A stretch of DNA of 64,000 bases from Candidatus Desulfofervidus auxilii. GTDB taxonomy: Bacteria > Desulfobacterota > Desulfofervidia > Desulfofervidales > Desulfofervidaceae. The notes beneath the pieces were generated by a model. The model saw only the letters and a program-made list of their open reading frames with translations, ran no database searches and was not told the DNA's origin. Position 1 is the first letter of the stretch. Each line of letters begins with the position of its first letter. Both the position numbers and the translations under genes were made by a program. Shown one piece after another: positions 38,810-47,081 of the stretch. The stretch is taken from positions 64,001 through 128,000 of the forward strand of contig JAJSZS010000003.1 of NCBI GenBank assembly GCA_030262725.1, given 5' to 3'.

Positions 38810-38830
38810 TTACAAAAACTTCCTTTTCAT
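38810..38830 (-). promoter_or_regulatory. Possible leader ORF (MKRKFL) with perfect Shine-Dalgarno
   Basis: On the minus strand AAAGGAGGTGAT, fully complementary to a bacterial 16S 3' end, is followed by ATG and a six-codon frame ending in TAA. The protease ATG with its own AGGAGG lies 31 bases further on. Further upstream the minus strand shows TTTTTTGTCCCC then TGT-TAAAAG (about 38878-38854), like the promoter at 8.06-8.1 kb. Confidence 0.35.
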
Positions 38831-38909
38831 TTATCACCTCCTTTCCAATTCTCTTTTAACATAAAAAGGGGACAAAAAAGGAACAAAATATTTTTTATTT
38901 TTGCACCCC

Positions 38910-38937
38910 TTGACATTCTTTTTTAATCATGTAAAGA
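38910..38937 (+). promoter_or_regulatory. Candidate promoter of the branched-polyamine operon
   Basis: A perfect TTGACA (38910-38915) precedes a weak -10 (TAAAGA, 38932-38937, spacer 16). A GAGAGGAGG ribosome-binding site follows at about 38965, just before the TTG start at 38981. Confidence 0.4.
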
Positions 38938-38980
38938 TGACGCTCGCTATGATTTATGATCGAAGAGAGAGGAGGCGAGA

Positions 38981-40018
38981 TTGGCCAAGGCAAGGGTTAG
39001 GCATTTGGCATTGCGAATTTTATTAGCCAAGCCCTTGAGCTATTGGCAACTCCTCAAGCAAATAGATGTTGATATACCCACTACTCAAAAGGTTTTAAAA
39101 GAACTTCTTGAAGAAGGTTTATTAGAATATCAAAATAATCTTTTTTCAGTTACTCCCAAAGGAAAAGAAGAAGCAAAAATTTTGGGTCTTTCCCCTTTTG
39201 TCTCAATTAGATGTCCTACATGTCAAGGTAAAGGTATTACATTTTCTTCATTTCAAGAATTATTAGAATTTTTTCAAGAATTAATTGTTGGACGTCCAAA
39301 AGCTATTTCTGAATATGACCAAGGATATGTAACACCTGCTGATACAGTTGCACGTGTATTATTTATGTATCAATTAGGAGATATAGAAGGAAAACAAATC
39401 TTTTTATTAGGTGATGATGACCTTACTTCTCTTGCTTTATTAGCATCTGGTTGGCCAAAGGAAGTAACAGTATTAGAAATAGATGAAAGAATTTTAAAAT
39501 TTCTTGAAAAGAAAGCTGCTTCAAAAGGTTGGACTAATTTAAACATCTTTCATTATGATGCTCGTTATCCTATCCCTGAAGAATTAAGACAAAAATTTGA
39601 TGTCTTTTTAACTGATCCAGTAGAAACAGTTGGTGGACTACGTTTATTTCTTTCTCGCTGTGTTGAAGCATTAAAAGGAGAAGGGGGAGTTGGCTATTTT
39701 GGCTTAACCCATCTTGAAGCTTCTCGCAGAAAATGGTGGCAAGTGCAAAGAGATATTTTAGATATGGGATTTACAATCACTGATATTCTTCGTAATTTTC
39801 ACACTTATCTTTTAGAAAGAGATGATATATTGAATTTAGAATTACGGGTAGCTAAAGAAGCGCCAGTAGAAGTAAAAAGACCAGAAATAGATTTTTATAC
39901 CTCTAATCTCTTTCGAATTTATGCTGCAGAATTACCCAGACCATTAGTAAAAGGCAAAGTAGATTGGGAAAGAGAACTTTATTATGATGAGGAGGCCTAT
40001 GTAACCTGTCCTTATTAA
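38981..40018 (+). CDS. bpsA: Branched-chain polyamine synthase (N4-bis(aminopropyl)spermidine synthase)
   Basis: Transfers aminopropyl groups onto spermidine nitrogen to give branched polyamines, known mainly from thermophilic bacteria and archaea. The 345-residue protein has an N-terminal winged-helix segment (about 1-65), CPTCQGKG at about 78-85, and a Rossmann core with IFLLGDDDLTSLALLASG near 138-155, VLEIDERIL and the acidic DPVETVGG active-site loop near 211-218. It starts with TTG behind GGAGG. SpeD and SpeE, which supply its co-substrate and acceptor, follow directly. Confidence 0.9.
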   Translation: MAKARVRHLALRILLAKPLSYWQLLKQIDVDIPTTQKVLKELLEEGLLEYQNNLFSVTPKGKEEAKILGLSPFVSIRCPTCQGKGITFSSFQELLEFFQELIVGRPKAISEYDQGYVTPADTVARVLFMYQLGDIEGKQIFLLGDDDLTSLALLASGWPKEVTVLEIDERILKFLEKKAASKGWTNLNIFHYDARYPIPEELRQKFDVFLTDPVETVGGLRLFLSRCVEALKGEGGVGYFGLTHLEASRRKWWQVQRDILDMGFTITDILRNFHTYLLERDDILNLELRVAKEAPVEVKRPEIDFYTSNLFRIYAAELPRPLVKGKVDWERELYYDEEAYVTCPY

Positions 40019-40041
40019 AAAATAATTAATAGGGGGGTGAA

Positions 40042-40389
40042 ATGGCATGTGCGGGGAAGCATTTGATATTAGAATTATGGGGATGTAAGGGAGAAGTACT
40101 TGATTCTGAAAAATTAATAAAAGAAATGCTTGAAAAGGGAGTTAAAACCTGTGGAGCTAGAGTGATAGAAATAAAAACACATAAGTTTAATCCGCAAGGG
40201 TTAAGTGCAGTTGCTCTTCTTAATGAATCTTATATGAGTATTCACTCTTGGCCTGAAATAGGTTATGCAGCAATTGACATTTATACCTGTGCTCCGTATC
40301 TAAATCCAGAAAAGGTGGTAGAAGTGATTAAATCGTACTTAAAGCCTCAAAAAATGCATCTGCTCAATTTTCATAGAGGTATAGATTAG
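40042..40389 (+). CDS. speD: S-adenosylmethionine decarboxylase proenzyme
   Basis: Makes decarboxylated SAM, the aminopropyl donor for SpeE and BpsA. The 115-residue prokaryotic class 1B proenzyme self-cleaves. The cleavage site is E62-S63 in LLNESYMSIHSWPE, where Ser63 becomes the pyruvoyl group. Cys78-type residues are replaced by CAPYLNP further on. GGGGGG lies just before the ATG. It is 23 bases after bpsA. Confidence 0.94.
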   Translation: MACAGKHLILELWGCKGEVLDSEKLIKEMLEKGVKTCGARVIEIKTHKFNPQGLSAVALLNESYMSIHSWPEIGYAAIDIYTCAPYLNPEKVVEVIKSYLKPQKMHLLNFHRGID

Positions 40390-40392
40390 TAG

Positions 40393-41247
40393 ATGGGAAA
40401 GAAAAAACCCTTTTTCTGGTTTTATGAAGATGTAGATGGATTACAGTTAGGATTGCCAGTAGAAAATGTTTTATATCATGGACGATCTCGTTATCAGGAG
40501 ATTTATGTATTAAAAGCAAAAGGGGTGGGAAGGGTTTTGGTACTAGATGGTTGTATTCAATTAACAGAAAAAGATGAATTTATTTATCATGAATTGATCG
40601 TTCATCCTATTCTATTTACTCATCCTTGTCCAAGACAGGTATTAGTAATTGGTGGAGGAGATGGTGGGAGTGTTCGTGAAATACTTAAACACTCTACAGT
40701 AGAACATATTGATTTAGTAGAAATAGATGCGGAAGTTATTGAAGTTGCTCAAAGATACCTTCCACGTATAAGTAAAGGATTAAAGGATAAACGAGTAAGC
40801 ATTCATATTGCCAATGGTATTGAATATGTAAAAAATACTAATCAAAAATATGATGTGGTTATTATTGACTCTACTGACCCAATAGGTTTAGCAAAAGCAC
40901 TTTATGAGAAAGAATTTCATCTAAATTTAAAACAAACTTTAGCTTCTGATGGTCTTATGGTACTTCAAACTCAATGTCCATATTACCAAGAAAAAGCACT
41001 AAAACAACTACATCAATGTCTAAAAGAAATCTATCCAATTGTTCGGATTTATGTTTATACTATGCCTACTTATCCAGGAGCATTATGGAGCTTTACATGT
41101 GGTAGTTTAAAATATGACCCTTTAGCTGTAGACGAAAAAACTATCCAAAACCGTTGGCAAGGCATGAAAACACGTTATTATAATCCTAAAGTTCATTTAG
41201 GGGTATTTCTTGTATTACCCCAATTTATGTTAGAGGAGGTAACATGA
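40393..41247 (+). CDS. speE: Spermidine synthase
   Basis: Adds aminopropyl groups to putrescine or related amines. The 284-residue protein has an N-terminal beta domain, then VLVIGGGDGGSVREILKH near 86-103, the decarboxy-SAM site VEIDAEVIEVA near 117-127, and the catalytic DSTDPIG near 160-166. It is 3 bases after speD and overlaps the NFU gene by 4 bases. In an operon with bpsA it probably supplies spermidine as acceptor. Confidence 0.94.
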   Translation: MGKKKPFFWFYEDVDGLQLGLPVENVLYHGRSRYQEIYVLKAKGVGRVLVLDGCIQLTEKDEFIYHELIVHPILFTHPCPRQVLVIGGGDGGSVREILKHSTVEHIDLVEIDAEVIEVAQRYLPRISKGLKDKRVSIHIANGIEYVKNTNQKYDVVIIDSTDPIGLAKALYEKEFHLNLKQTLASDGLMVLQTQCPYYQEKALKQLHQCLKEIYPIVRIYVYTMPTYPGALWSFTCGSLKYDPLAVDEKTIQNRWQGMKTRYYNPKVHLGVFLVLPQFMLEEVT

Positions 41248-41471
41248 GTAAATTAAAAGAGAAGGTTCAAATGGTCATAGACCGCATCAGACCTTATCTA
41301 CAGGCTGATGGTGGGGATATAGAATTGGTAGATGTTGTTGATGATGTTGTTAAAGTAAGATTAAAAGGTGCATGTGTTGGTTGTCCAATGGCTCAACTTA
41401 CTTTAAAAAAAGGTGTAGAAGCTTATATAAAAAAAGAATTACCTGAAATAAAAGCAGTAGAATCAGTATAA
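41244..41471 (+). CDS. NFU-type iron-sulfur scaffold (NifU C-terminal domain)
   Basis: A 75-residue protein consisting only of the NFU domain. It has RPYLQADGGDIELVDV near 16-31 and CVGCPMAQLTLKKGVE near 42-57, whose CxxC binds a transient 4Fe-4S cluster. It serves radical SAM, sulfur-metabolism and electron-transfer enzymes generally. It is translationally coupled to speE by a 4-base overlap, but no polyamine link is known to me. Confidence 0.92.
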   Translation: MSKLKEKVQMVIDRIRPYLQADGGDIELVDVVDDVVKVRLKGACVGCPMAQLTLKKGVEAYIKKELPEIKAVESV

Positions 41472-41519
41472 AATTCATGTTGTTTTTCATAAAGGATTTA
41501 TTTTATTTATCATTTGCAG

Positions 41520-41525
41520 TAAAAT
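41520..41525 (+). promoter_or_regulatory. -10 box implying a leaderless M48 protease transcript
   Basis: TAAAAT is followed by ATTTTT and then ATG at 41532. The expected +1 is the A of the start codon. No Shine-Dalgarno is present. A weak -35 (TTTATT) lies at 41497, 17 bases upstream, the same hexamer as before the radical SAM gene. Confidence 0.55.
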
Positions 41526-41531
41526 ATTTTT

Positions 41532-42884
41532 ATGAAAAAGTATGGAATATTTTTTCTTATTTTTTTCCTTTTATGGCCACAAACAGCTTTCCCTCTTACC
41601 ATTGATCAAGAAAAAGAAATGGGTAGAAAATTCTTCATTGAAGTTAAGCGTCAATTACCCATTATATCTGATCCTGTGCTCAATCGTTATTACAATGAGC
41701 TTGGTCAATATTTAGTAAATCATTTAGAAGAGAGACATTTTAATTATCATTTTTATTTAATTGATAATCCTACTTTAAATGCTTTTTCTGGACCAGCAGG
41801 ATATGTTTTTATGTATAGAGGACTTTTTCTTATTTTTGATACAGAAGATGAACTTGCAGCTGTTACAGCACATGAAATTGCTCATGTAAAATGTCGGCAT
41901 ATTGCTAAAAGATTAACACGAGGAAAAAAAATTGGGTTAGCTACTTTGGTAGCAATACTTGCTGGAGCTTTACTTGCTAGTGAAGGGGAAGCAACTAGTG
42001 CTATTACTACTACTTCTATGGCAGCAAGTATGGCTATTTCTTTGAAATATAGTCGTCAAGATGAAGAAGAGGCAGATAGACATGGTTTAGATTTGCTTTT
42101 AAAGGCAGGTTATGAAGGAAAAGCTATGGTAAGTGCTTTTAGAAAGCTTGCACGCTTTAGTCTAGAAAGCCCTGGAAGGATACCTGCTTATTTAAAAACA
42201 CACCCAGATATAGGCATTAGAATAGTTTACATATCCAATACTTTAAAGCATCTTGCTCATAAAAGTATAGCTATACAACGCCCACGTTTTCATCTCATGC
42301 AGGCAAGATTACGTGCCCTTTATACTGATAAAGAAGCAGCTAAAAATTTTTTTAAACAAAAATTATGTGGAAATAAAAAAGAACCTTCAAATTATTATGG
42401 ACTTGCTTTATGTCTTATGCAGGAAAGAAATTGGCAGAAAGCTGTTGAATATTTAAAAAAAGCTTTAAAATTAGAGCCAAATGAAACTTTATTCTTACGT
42501 GAACTTGGTATTTGTTATACTGAAATAGGAAAATTTAAAGAAGCAATTGATTCTTTAAAGAAAGTACCTATTGATTTAGAAGTAGCCTTTCATTTAGGAC
42601 GGGCTTATAAAGAATTAGGAAAAAAAGAAGAAGCTATAAAAATATGGAATAAAACGATAGAAATGTTTTCAAAAAAAGAAATTTTAAATATATCATATCT
42701 TTCACGTTTATATTATGCTTTAGCACAGTGTTATGCAGAAAATAAACAAATGGATTGGGCACATTATTATCTTGGCTGTTATTTTGAATCAAAAGCAAAA
42801 TCAAAACAGGCTCACTATCATTATAATAAGGCTTTGACTTTAACCCATGATAAAAAATTAAAAACAAAGATTAAAAAGAAATGA
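41532..42884 (+). CDS. M48 family metalloprotease with TPR repeats (BepA-like)
   Basis: A periplasmic zinc protease likely involved in outer-membrane protein quality control. Residues 1-21 are a Sec signal (FFLIFFLLWPQTAFP). The zinc site is HEIAH at 114-118, with EEEADRHGLDLL near 177-188 giving the third ligand. About residues 265-450 hold three to five TPR helical pairs (YYGLALCLMQERNWQKAVEY and repeats). The layout matches BepA, which helps LPS-transport and T2SS secretin assembly in E. coli. T2SS genes follow, so a related job is possible. Confidence 0.87.
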   Translation: MKKYGIFFLIFFLLWPQTAFPLTIDQEKEMGRKFFIEVKRQLPIISDPVLNRYYNELGQYLVNHLEERHFNYHFYLIDNPTLNAFSGPAGYVFMYRGLFLIFDTEDELAAVTAHEIAHVKCRHIAKRLTRGKKIGLATLVAILAGALLASEGEATSAITTTSMAASMAISLKYSRQDEEEADRHGLDLLLKAGYEGKAMVSAFRKLARFSLESPGRIPAYLKTHPDIGIRIVYISNTLKHLAHKSIAIQRPRFHLMQARLRALYTDKEAAKNFFKQKLCGNKKEPSNYYGLALCLMQERNWQKAVEYLKKALKLEPNETLFLRELGICYTEIGKFKEAIDSLKKVPIDLEVAFHLGRAYKELGKKEEAIKIWNKTIEMFSKKEILNISYLSRLYYALAQCYAENKQMDWAHYYLGCYFESKAKSKQAHYHYNKALTLTHDKKLKTKIKKK

Positions 42885-43720
42885 TTCTTTCTTTTTATCA
42901 AATGGTAAAAGGTGATGTGTCTTTTCGTCTACCTCAAGGTATGTTTTCACCAGAGCAAATATCTCTTATGAAACAAGCAAAGTGTATTATTTTGCCACCT
43001 ATTTGTAGAAGTGTACATTATTGGTTTTGCAAAAAATTTGCTCCAGTTTTCCCATGCATGGATACTCGTTTTCATTTTCCAGGAAAAGTAGGACATATCT
43101 TTTTATTTGAATTAGCAGGTATACCTTATCCACCAACAAAAGTATATCATGGTTTAGAGGAATTTAAGAAAAGGCAGGCAGAAGGAGAAAAGTTATTTGA
43201 ATATCCATTTGTTGTTAAATGGAGTAAAGGGGGAGGAGGGGTTTTTGTACATTTAGTGAAAAATGAGAAAGAATTGTTTTATATATTGGAGCAGTTTCGA
43301 GGATATGAAAAAAAGGGACCTTCTTTTATTATTCAACCCTATATTGAGCATGATCATTGTGATTTAAGAGTAGTAGTTATAGGCAATCGTTTTTTAACTT
43401 ATTGGCGTTGTCAACAAACACCAGGTGAATTTAGAAGCAATGTAAGCAGGGGAGCTAAAATATTTTATAATTTAAATCCAAAGCTTGAGCAAAAGGCAAT
43501 TTCTCTTACAAAAAAACTTTGCCAAAAAACAGGTATTAATTTAGCTGCTATGGATATTATGTTTTCTAAAGATAAAAAACCGTTTTTTTTAGAAATTAAT
43601 TATGGTTTTGGTGTCCATGGTCTTGGAGGATTTCAGCGTTATAAAGAAATTTTAAATGAAGAAGTAAAGACATGGATTAATTCTGTTTTAAAAAATAATG
43701 ACAAAAAAAGTGTTATTTGA
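42881..43720 (+). CDS. ATP-grasp (RimK-like) ligase
   Basis: A 279-residue ATP-grasp enzyme of unclear specificity. The visible core is YPFVVKWSKGGGGVFVHLV near 107-125 (ATP lysine and glycine loop), QPYIEHDHCDLRVVVIGN near 147-164, and NLAAMDIMFSKDKKPFFLEI near 221-240 with the metal-binding acidic residues. An N-terminal pre-ATP domain of about 90 residues carries several cysteines. It overlaps the M48 gene stop by 4 bases. Relatives ligate amino acids to proteins or peptides. Confidence 0.75.
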   Translation: MILSFYQMVKGDVSFRLPQGMFSPEQISLMKQAKCIILPPICRSVHYWFCKKFAPVFPCMDTRFHFPGKVGHIFLFELAGIPYPPTKVYHGLEEFKKRQAEGEKLFEYPFVVKWSKGGGGVFVHLVKNEKELFYILEQFRGYEKKGPSFIIQPYIEHDHCDLRVVVIGNRFLTYWRCQQTPGEFRSNVSRGAKIFYNLNPKLEQKAISLTKKLCQKTGINLAAMDIMFSKDKKPFFLEINYGFGVHGLGGFQRYKEILNEEVKTWINSVLKNNDKKSVI

Positions 43721-43726
43721 TATATT
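43698..43726 (+). promoter_or_regulatory. Promoter of gspC-gspG, leaderless
   Basis: ATGACA (43698-43703), a 17-base spacer and TATATT (43721-43726) are followed by six bases and the ATG at 43733. The expected +1 is the A of the start codon. No Shine-Dalgarno is present. Confidence 0.6.
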
Positions 43727-43732
43727 TTGGTC

Positions 43733-44134
43733 ATGAAATATTTAAAATTATTTTTCCTTTTTATTTTCTTAACAGCTCAAGGAGAGGCTTTTGATATTAT
43801 TTATCAAAAGAATCTTTTTAGTGAAAAAAGAAGTTTTGAAGAAGGTGAAATGAACAAACAGTTGCCTATGATTCCAAACATGGAGAAAAAGGTCAGTTTA
43901 CTTGGGGTAATAGTTATAGATGATTTTAAAAAAGCAATTATTAAAATTAATGTACCTAGAAAAGGGAAAAAGGTATTTAGTGTAACTGTTGGAGAAAAAT
44001 TAGGTAATATGTGGATAAAAGATATTAAAAAAGATTCTCTTATTCTTGTTCAGGGAGATCAAGAGTATGTTATTCCGCTAATCAAATCTCCCCAAAAAGA
44101 TAAATTATATAAAAATAAAAAGGAGAAAAAATAA
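43733..44134 (+). CDS. gspC: Short GspC-like type II secretion protein
   Basis: A 133-residue protein with a signal/anchor (about 3-18, LKLFFLFIFLTAQGEA). It is followed by the IIYQKNLFSEKR segment typical of GspC/PilP homology regions and a small beta domain (VSLLGVIVIDDFKKAIIKI) that would contact the secretin. It lacks the PDZ domain of classical GspC (about 270-300 residues), so it is a short form. The frame has a TTG at 43727; I chose the ATG. It is coupled to gspG by a one-base overlap (TAATG). Confidence 0.65.
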   Translation: MKYLKLFFLFIFLTAQGEAFDIIYQKNLFSEKRSFEEGEMNKQLPMIPNMEKKVSLLGVIVIDDFKKAIIKINVPRKGKKVFSVTVGEKLGNMWIKDIKKDSLILVQGDQEYVIPLIKSPQKDKLYKNKKEKK

Positions 44135-44544
44135 TGTCAAAAAAAGAAAAAGGATTTACCCTTATAGAACTTCTTATTGTAATGATTATTCTTGGATTGC
44201 TTGCTGCGCTTGTTGGTCCTACTTTGTTTAAAAAAGTAGAAAAATCAAAACAACAAGCAGCAAAAACACAAATAGAATTATTTGGTGCAGCCTTAGATGC
44301 ATTCCGTTTAGATGTAGGCAGGTATCCAACAACAGAAGAAGGCTTAGAAGCATTAGTAACTAATCCAGGTATAGAAAAATGGGATGGGCCTTATTTGAAA
44401 AAAAAGATACCATTAGATCCATGGGGACATCCTTATGTATACAAGTGCCCAGGAGAACATGGAGAGTATGATTTATATTCATTAGGTGCTGATGGACAAA
44501 TAGGTGGGGAAGGTAAAAATAAAGATATTGTAAGCTGGGAATAA
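44134..44544 (+). CDS. gspG: Major T2SS pseudopilin GspG
   Basis: The main subunit of the type II secretion pseudopilus. The prepilin site is KEKG-FTLIELLIVMIILGLLAA, with cleavage after Gly7 and Glu5 of the mature form present. The C-terminal half has RYPTTEEGLEALV and DPWGHPYVYKCPGEHGEYD, with the calcium-binding loop DLYSLGADGQIGGEG. Length is 136. It is on the opposite strand to the rest of the T2SS set and ends exactly where convergent gspD ends. Confidence 0.95.
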   Translation: MSKKEKGFTLIELLIVMIILGLLAALVGPTLFKKVEKSKQQAAKTQIELFGAALDAFRLDVGRYPTTEEGLEALVTNPGIEKWDGPYLKKKIPLDPWGHPYVYKCPGEHGEYDLYSLGADGQIGGEGKNKDIVSWE

Positions 44545-46542
44545 TTAATAAGAACCTTTTTCTAATACATCTTTTAAGTGTTTTATTTTATTTAAAAATT
44601 CTTGACCAATAGTCATTTTTGGTTTTTCTGGTACTACATGAGGAGTAATAGCAACAATTAATTCAGTCCTTTCTTCTGTTTTTTCCCAAGAACCAAAGAG
44701 AAAACCAATTAAAGGGATATCTTTTAACAGCGGAATACCTTTTTTTACTTTATTTACCTTTGTCTGAATAAGACCGCCAATTACTACTGTCTGACCATCC
44801 TTGGCAACAAGTTTTGTCTTTACTGACCTCTCTATAAATGCAGGTGTAGTAAGACCAGCATATGTTTCTCTAGATACATCAGTATATTCCTGTGTAACAT
44901 CAAGTCGAACAAGACCACCAGAGCTTATTCTTGGTGTGACTTTTAATATAATTCCATAAGTCTGATATTGTACACTTTGAACAATCTGACCAGCTGCTTC
45001 AACTGTTGTTAGTGTCTGTGTTAAAGTAGGTACCTTTCCACCTACTGTAATTTCTGCTTCCTGTTGATCAGTAGCTAATACAGTAGGAGAAGAAAGAATC
45101 CTTACCTTTGTTTTTGTAGAAAGGGCAGTAAGTAACGATGTTATACTTTGAGAAAGGGTAGCATAATAAATGGAAAGCCCTTTTTGTGCTGCCTCTCCTA
45201 AAGCAGCTTCTGGATTAAAAGTATAACCAAAATCTTGTATAGCGCTGATGCGACCTGTTTCAATCCCGCGATTCTTTAAATACCATTCAACTCCATAAGT
45301 TATTTCTCCTTTAAGTGTTACTTCAGCCACCACTACATCAATCAAAACCTGTCTTGGCAAAATATCTAATTGTTTTATTGCCTTTTCAATAGTTTGATAA
45401 TCCTGAGGATTAGCAAGAATAACTAAAGCATTATTAACTTCATCAGCAATAATCTTTACTCTACCTGTTAAAACACCACTTATTTCACCTTTCATTAAAG
45501 GAACCTTAGCTTCTACAATTTTTTTCTTTTTAGATTCTGGTCTCACACCAGTTTCATAAAGTTGATTTAGTATGTCAGCAATATCTTTTGCCTGTGCGTT
45601 TTTTATAAAACGTACATAAATTCTTTCTTCTTGAGTCACTTCAATACTGTCAAGAATCTTTATCCATCGTTTTACTTCATTAAGCAATTCTTGTGTAAGG
45701 GCTGCTACTAAAAGATAGTTTGTTTTTTCTAGAGGAATAATAACAATGCTTTCTTTAATTTTTGGATTATTTTTTAGGATACTTAAATCATTAAATATGG
45801 TTTTTATATTCTCTGCAATAATATTAGCATCTATATGTTTCAAAGGGATAGTTTCTATATAAATGTTACCTAAAAGAAAACTATCAATTGTTTGAAGAAT
45901 CTGTAATATTGTTTTTATATTTTCTTTTTCATCTGCTAATATAAGTCCTGAAATGGCAGGATTAACAATAATTGGAGCTTTTTGAGATAAGAATGGCTTA
46001 ATTGTATTTAAAGCAATTTTTGGCTCTATATATGAAAGTCGATAAATAAGTATTACTATGCCTTCTTTTTTGGGTATTGCTTGTTTGGTAATTGGTAAAC
46101 CTAATTGAGATGCCTTTTCTTTACGTACTACCAAAAAAACATTATTTTTTTCTATAAGCTCAATCCCATATAGTCTTAAAGCTTGACAAAGCAATGTAAG
46201 TAATGCTCCATTTGTATATTCACCTTGGACATACAAACTTAAACCAGGATTTAATCCAGGTTCAATAATATAGCTCTTTTTTAAATATTCACCCATAATT
46301 GTTCGTAATACTTCACTAAGAGGTGCTTGTTCAAAGTTTAATTCAATCTTACGAGATTGTTTATTTTTTTGTTTTAAATTTGGAGATGGGTTACCTATTT
46401 TCTTAAATTTTTTAATTATTTTTTGGGAATTTTTAGAAACAGATGGTTTTGAAACATGTTGAGGAACTAATTGCACTTCTGTTTGTGCATACACATTAAC
46501 ACTTAAAACAACTATAATTAACCATAATATAATTTTGTACAT
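44545..46542 (-). CDS. gspD: T2SS outer-membrane secretin GspD
   Basis: Forms the outer-membrane channel. The 665-residue precursor has a signal peptide (about 1-19, LWLIIVVLSVNVYA). It then has N0-N3 ring domains (about 65-400), including the N0 start IELNFEQAPLSEVLRTIMGE, and a secretin core (about 430-640) with PTVLATDQQEAEITVGGKVP and FIERSVKTKLVAKDGQTVVI and GLI. It is the last gene of the minus-strand T2SS operon. There is no separate pilotin gene visible. Confidence 0.95.
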   Translation of the reverse strand: MYKIILWLIIVVLSVNVYAQTEVQLVPQHVSKPSVSKNSQKIIKKFKKIGNPSPNLKQKNKQSRKIELNFEQAPLSEVLRTIMGEYLKKSYIIEPGLNPGLSLYVQGEYTNGALLTLLCQALRLYGIELIEKNNVFLVVRKEKASQLGLPITKQAIPKKEGIVILIYRLSYIEPKIALNTIKPFLSQKAPIIVNPAISGLILADEKENIKTILQILQTIDSFLLGNIYIETIPLKHIDANIIAENIKTIFNDLSILKNNPKIKESIVIIPLEKTNYLLVAALTQELLNEVKRWIKILDSIEVTQEERIYVRFIKNAQAKDIADILNQLYETGVRPESKKKKIVEAKVPLMKGEISGVLTGRVKIIADEVNNALVILANPQDYQTIEKAIKQLDILPRQVLIDVVVAEVTLKGEITYGVEWYLKNRGIETGRISAIQDFGYTFNPEAALGEAAQKGLSIYYATLSQSITSLLTALSTKTKVRILSSPTVLATDQQEAEITVGGKVPTLTQTLTTVEAAGQIVQSVQYQTYGIILKVTPRISSGGLVRLDVTQEYTDVSRETYAGLTTPAFIERSVKTKLVAKDGQTVVIGGLIQTKVNKVKKGIPLLKDIPLIGFLFGSWEKTEERTELIVAITPHVVPEKPKMTIGQEFLNKIKHLKDVLEKGSY

Positions 46543-47081
46543 ACTAATCTCACCCTTAAATCAAATTTTTGTCTATACCCAAATTTTGTAATACTAAGTT
46601 CACTTACATAAATACCCTTTACCTTTTCTATTTTAGAAAGTATTTCAGTTAATCCTTGAATATGAGTTCTTATTTCAAAGCGAATTTTTATTTCTTTAAA
46701 ACCTTCTCTTTTTTTCTCAGGCAAAATTTGATAATTTATTATTTCTAGTTTACCTTGCTCAACCAACGATTTTAAAAGCTGTTCAAGAGAGGCAGCAAGC
46801 TTATAAGACTCTTGCGGCTTTAGCCAAATTTCCTCTTTTTTTAATGCTTCAAGTTCTCTTTTAAGCTTTGGAAGTTTTTTCTGGTATAATTTAATTTTTG
46901 TTTTATATTTTTCAACTAATAAATTTTTTCTTTCTATTTCATTTTTTAAATTTTTAACTTCACTGCTTAATGGAGCTACATATATAAGGTGAAAAACAAC
47001 TAAAATGACTAAGACAAAAAGTGCAATAATCAATAAATACTTTTTTTCCTTTATTTTTAACTGTTTTTTCAATTGATTCAT
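46518..47081 (-). CDS. gspM: T2SS inner-membrane protein GspM-like
   Basis: A 187-residue bitopic protein. Residues about 17-35 are the membrane span (LLIIALFVLVILVVFHLIYV). A coiled-coil stretch follows (about 40-85), then a ferredoxin-like periplasmic domain (EIKIRFEIRTHIQGLTEILS). The place between GspL and GspD supports GspM. Sequence conservation in this family is low, so the name rests on topology and order. It overlaps gspD by 25 bases. Confidence 0.75.
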   Translation of the reverse strand: MNQLKKQLKIKEKKYLLIIALFVLVILVVFHLIYVAPLSSEVKNLKNEIERKNLLVEKYKTKIKLYQKKLPKLKRELEALKKEEIWLKPQESYKLAASLEQLLKSLVEQGKLEIINYQILPEKKREGFKEIKIRFEIRTHIQGLTEILSKIEKVKGIYVSELSITKFGYRQKFDLRVRLVCTKLYYG

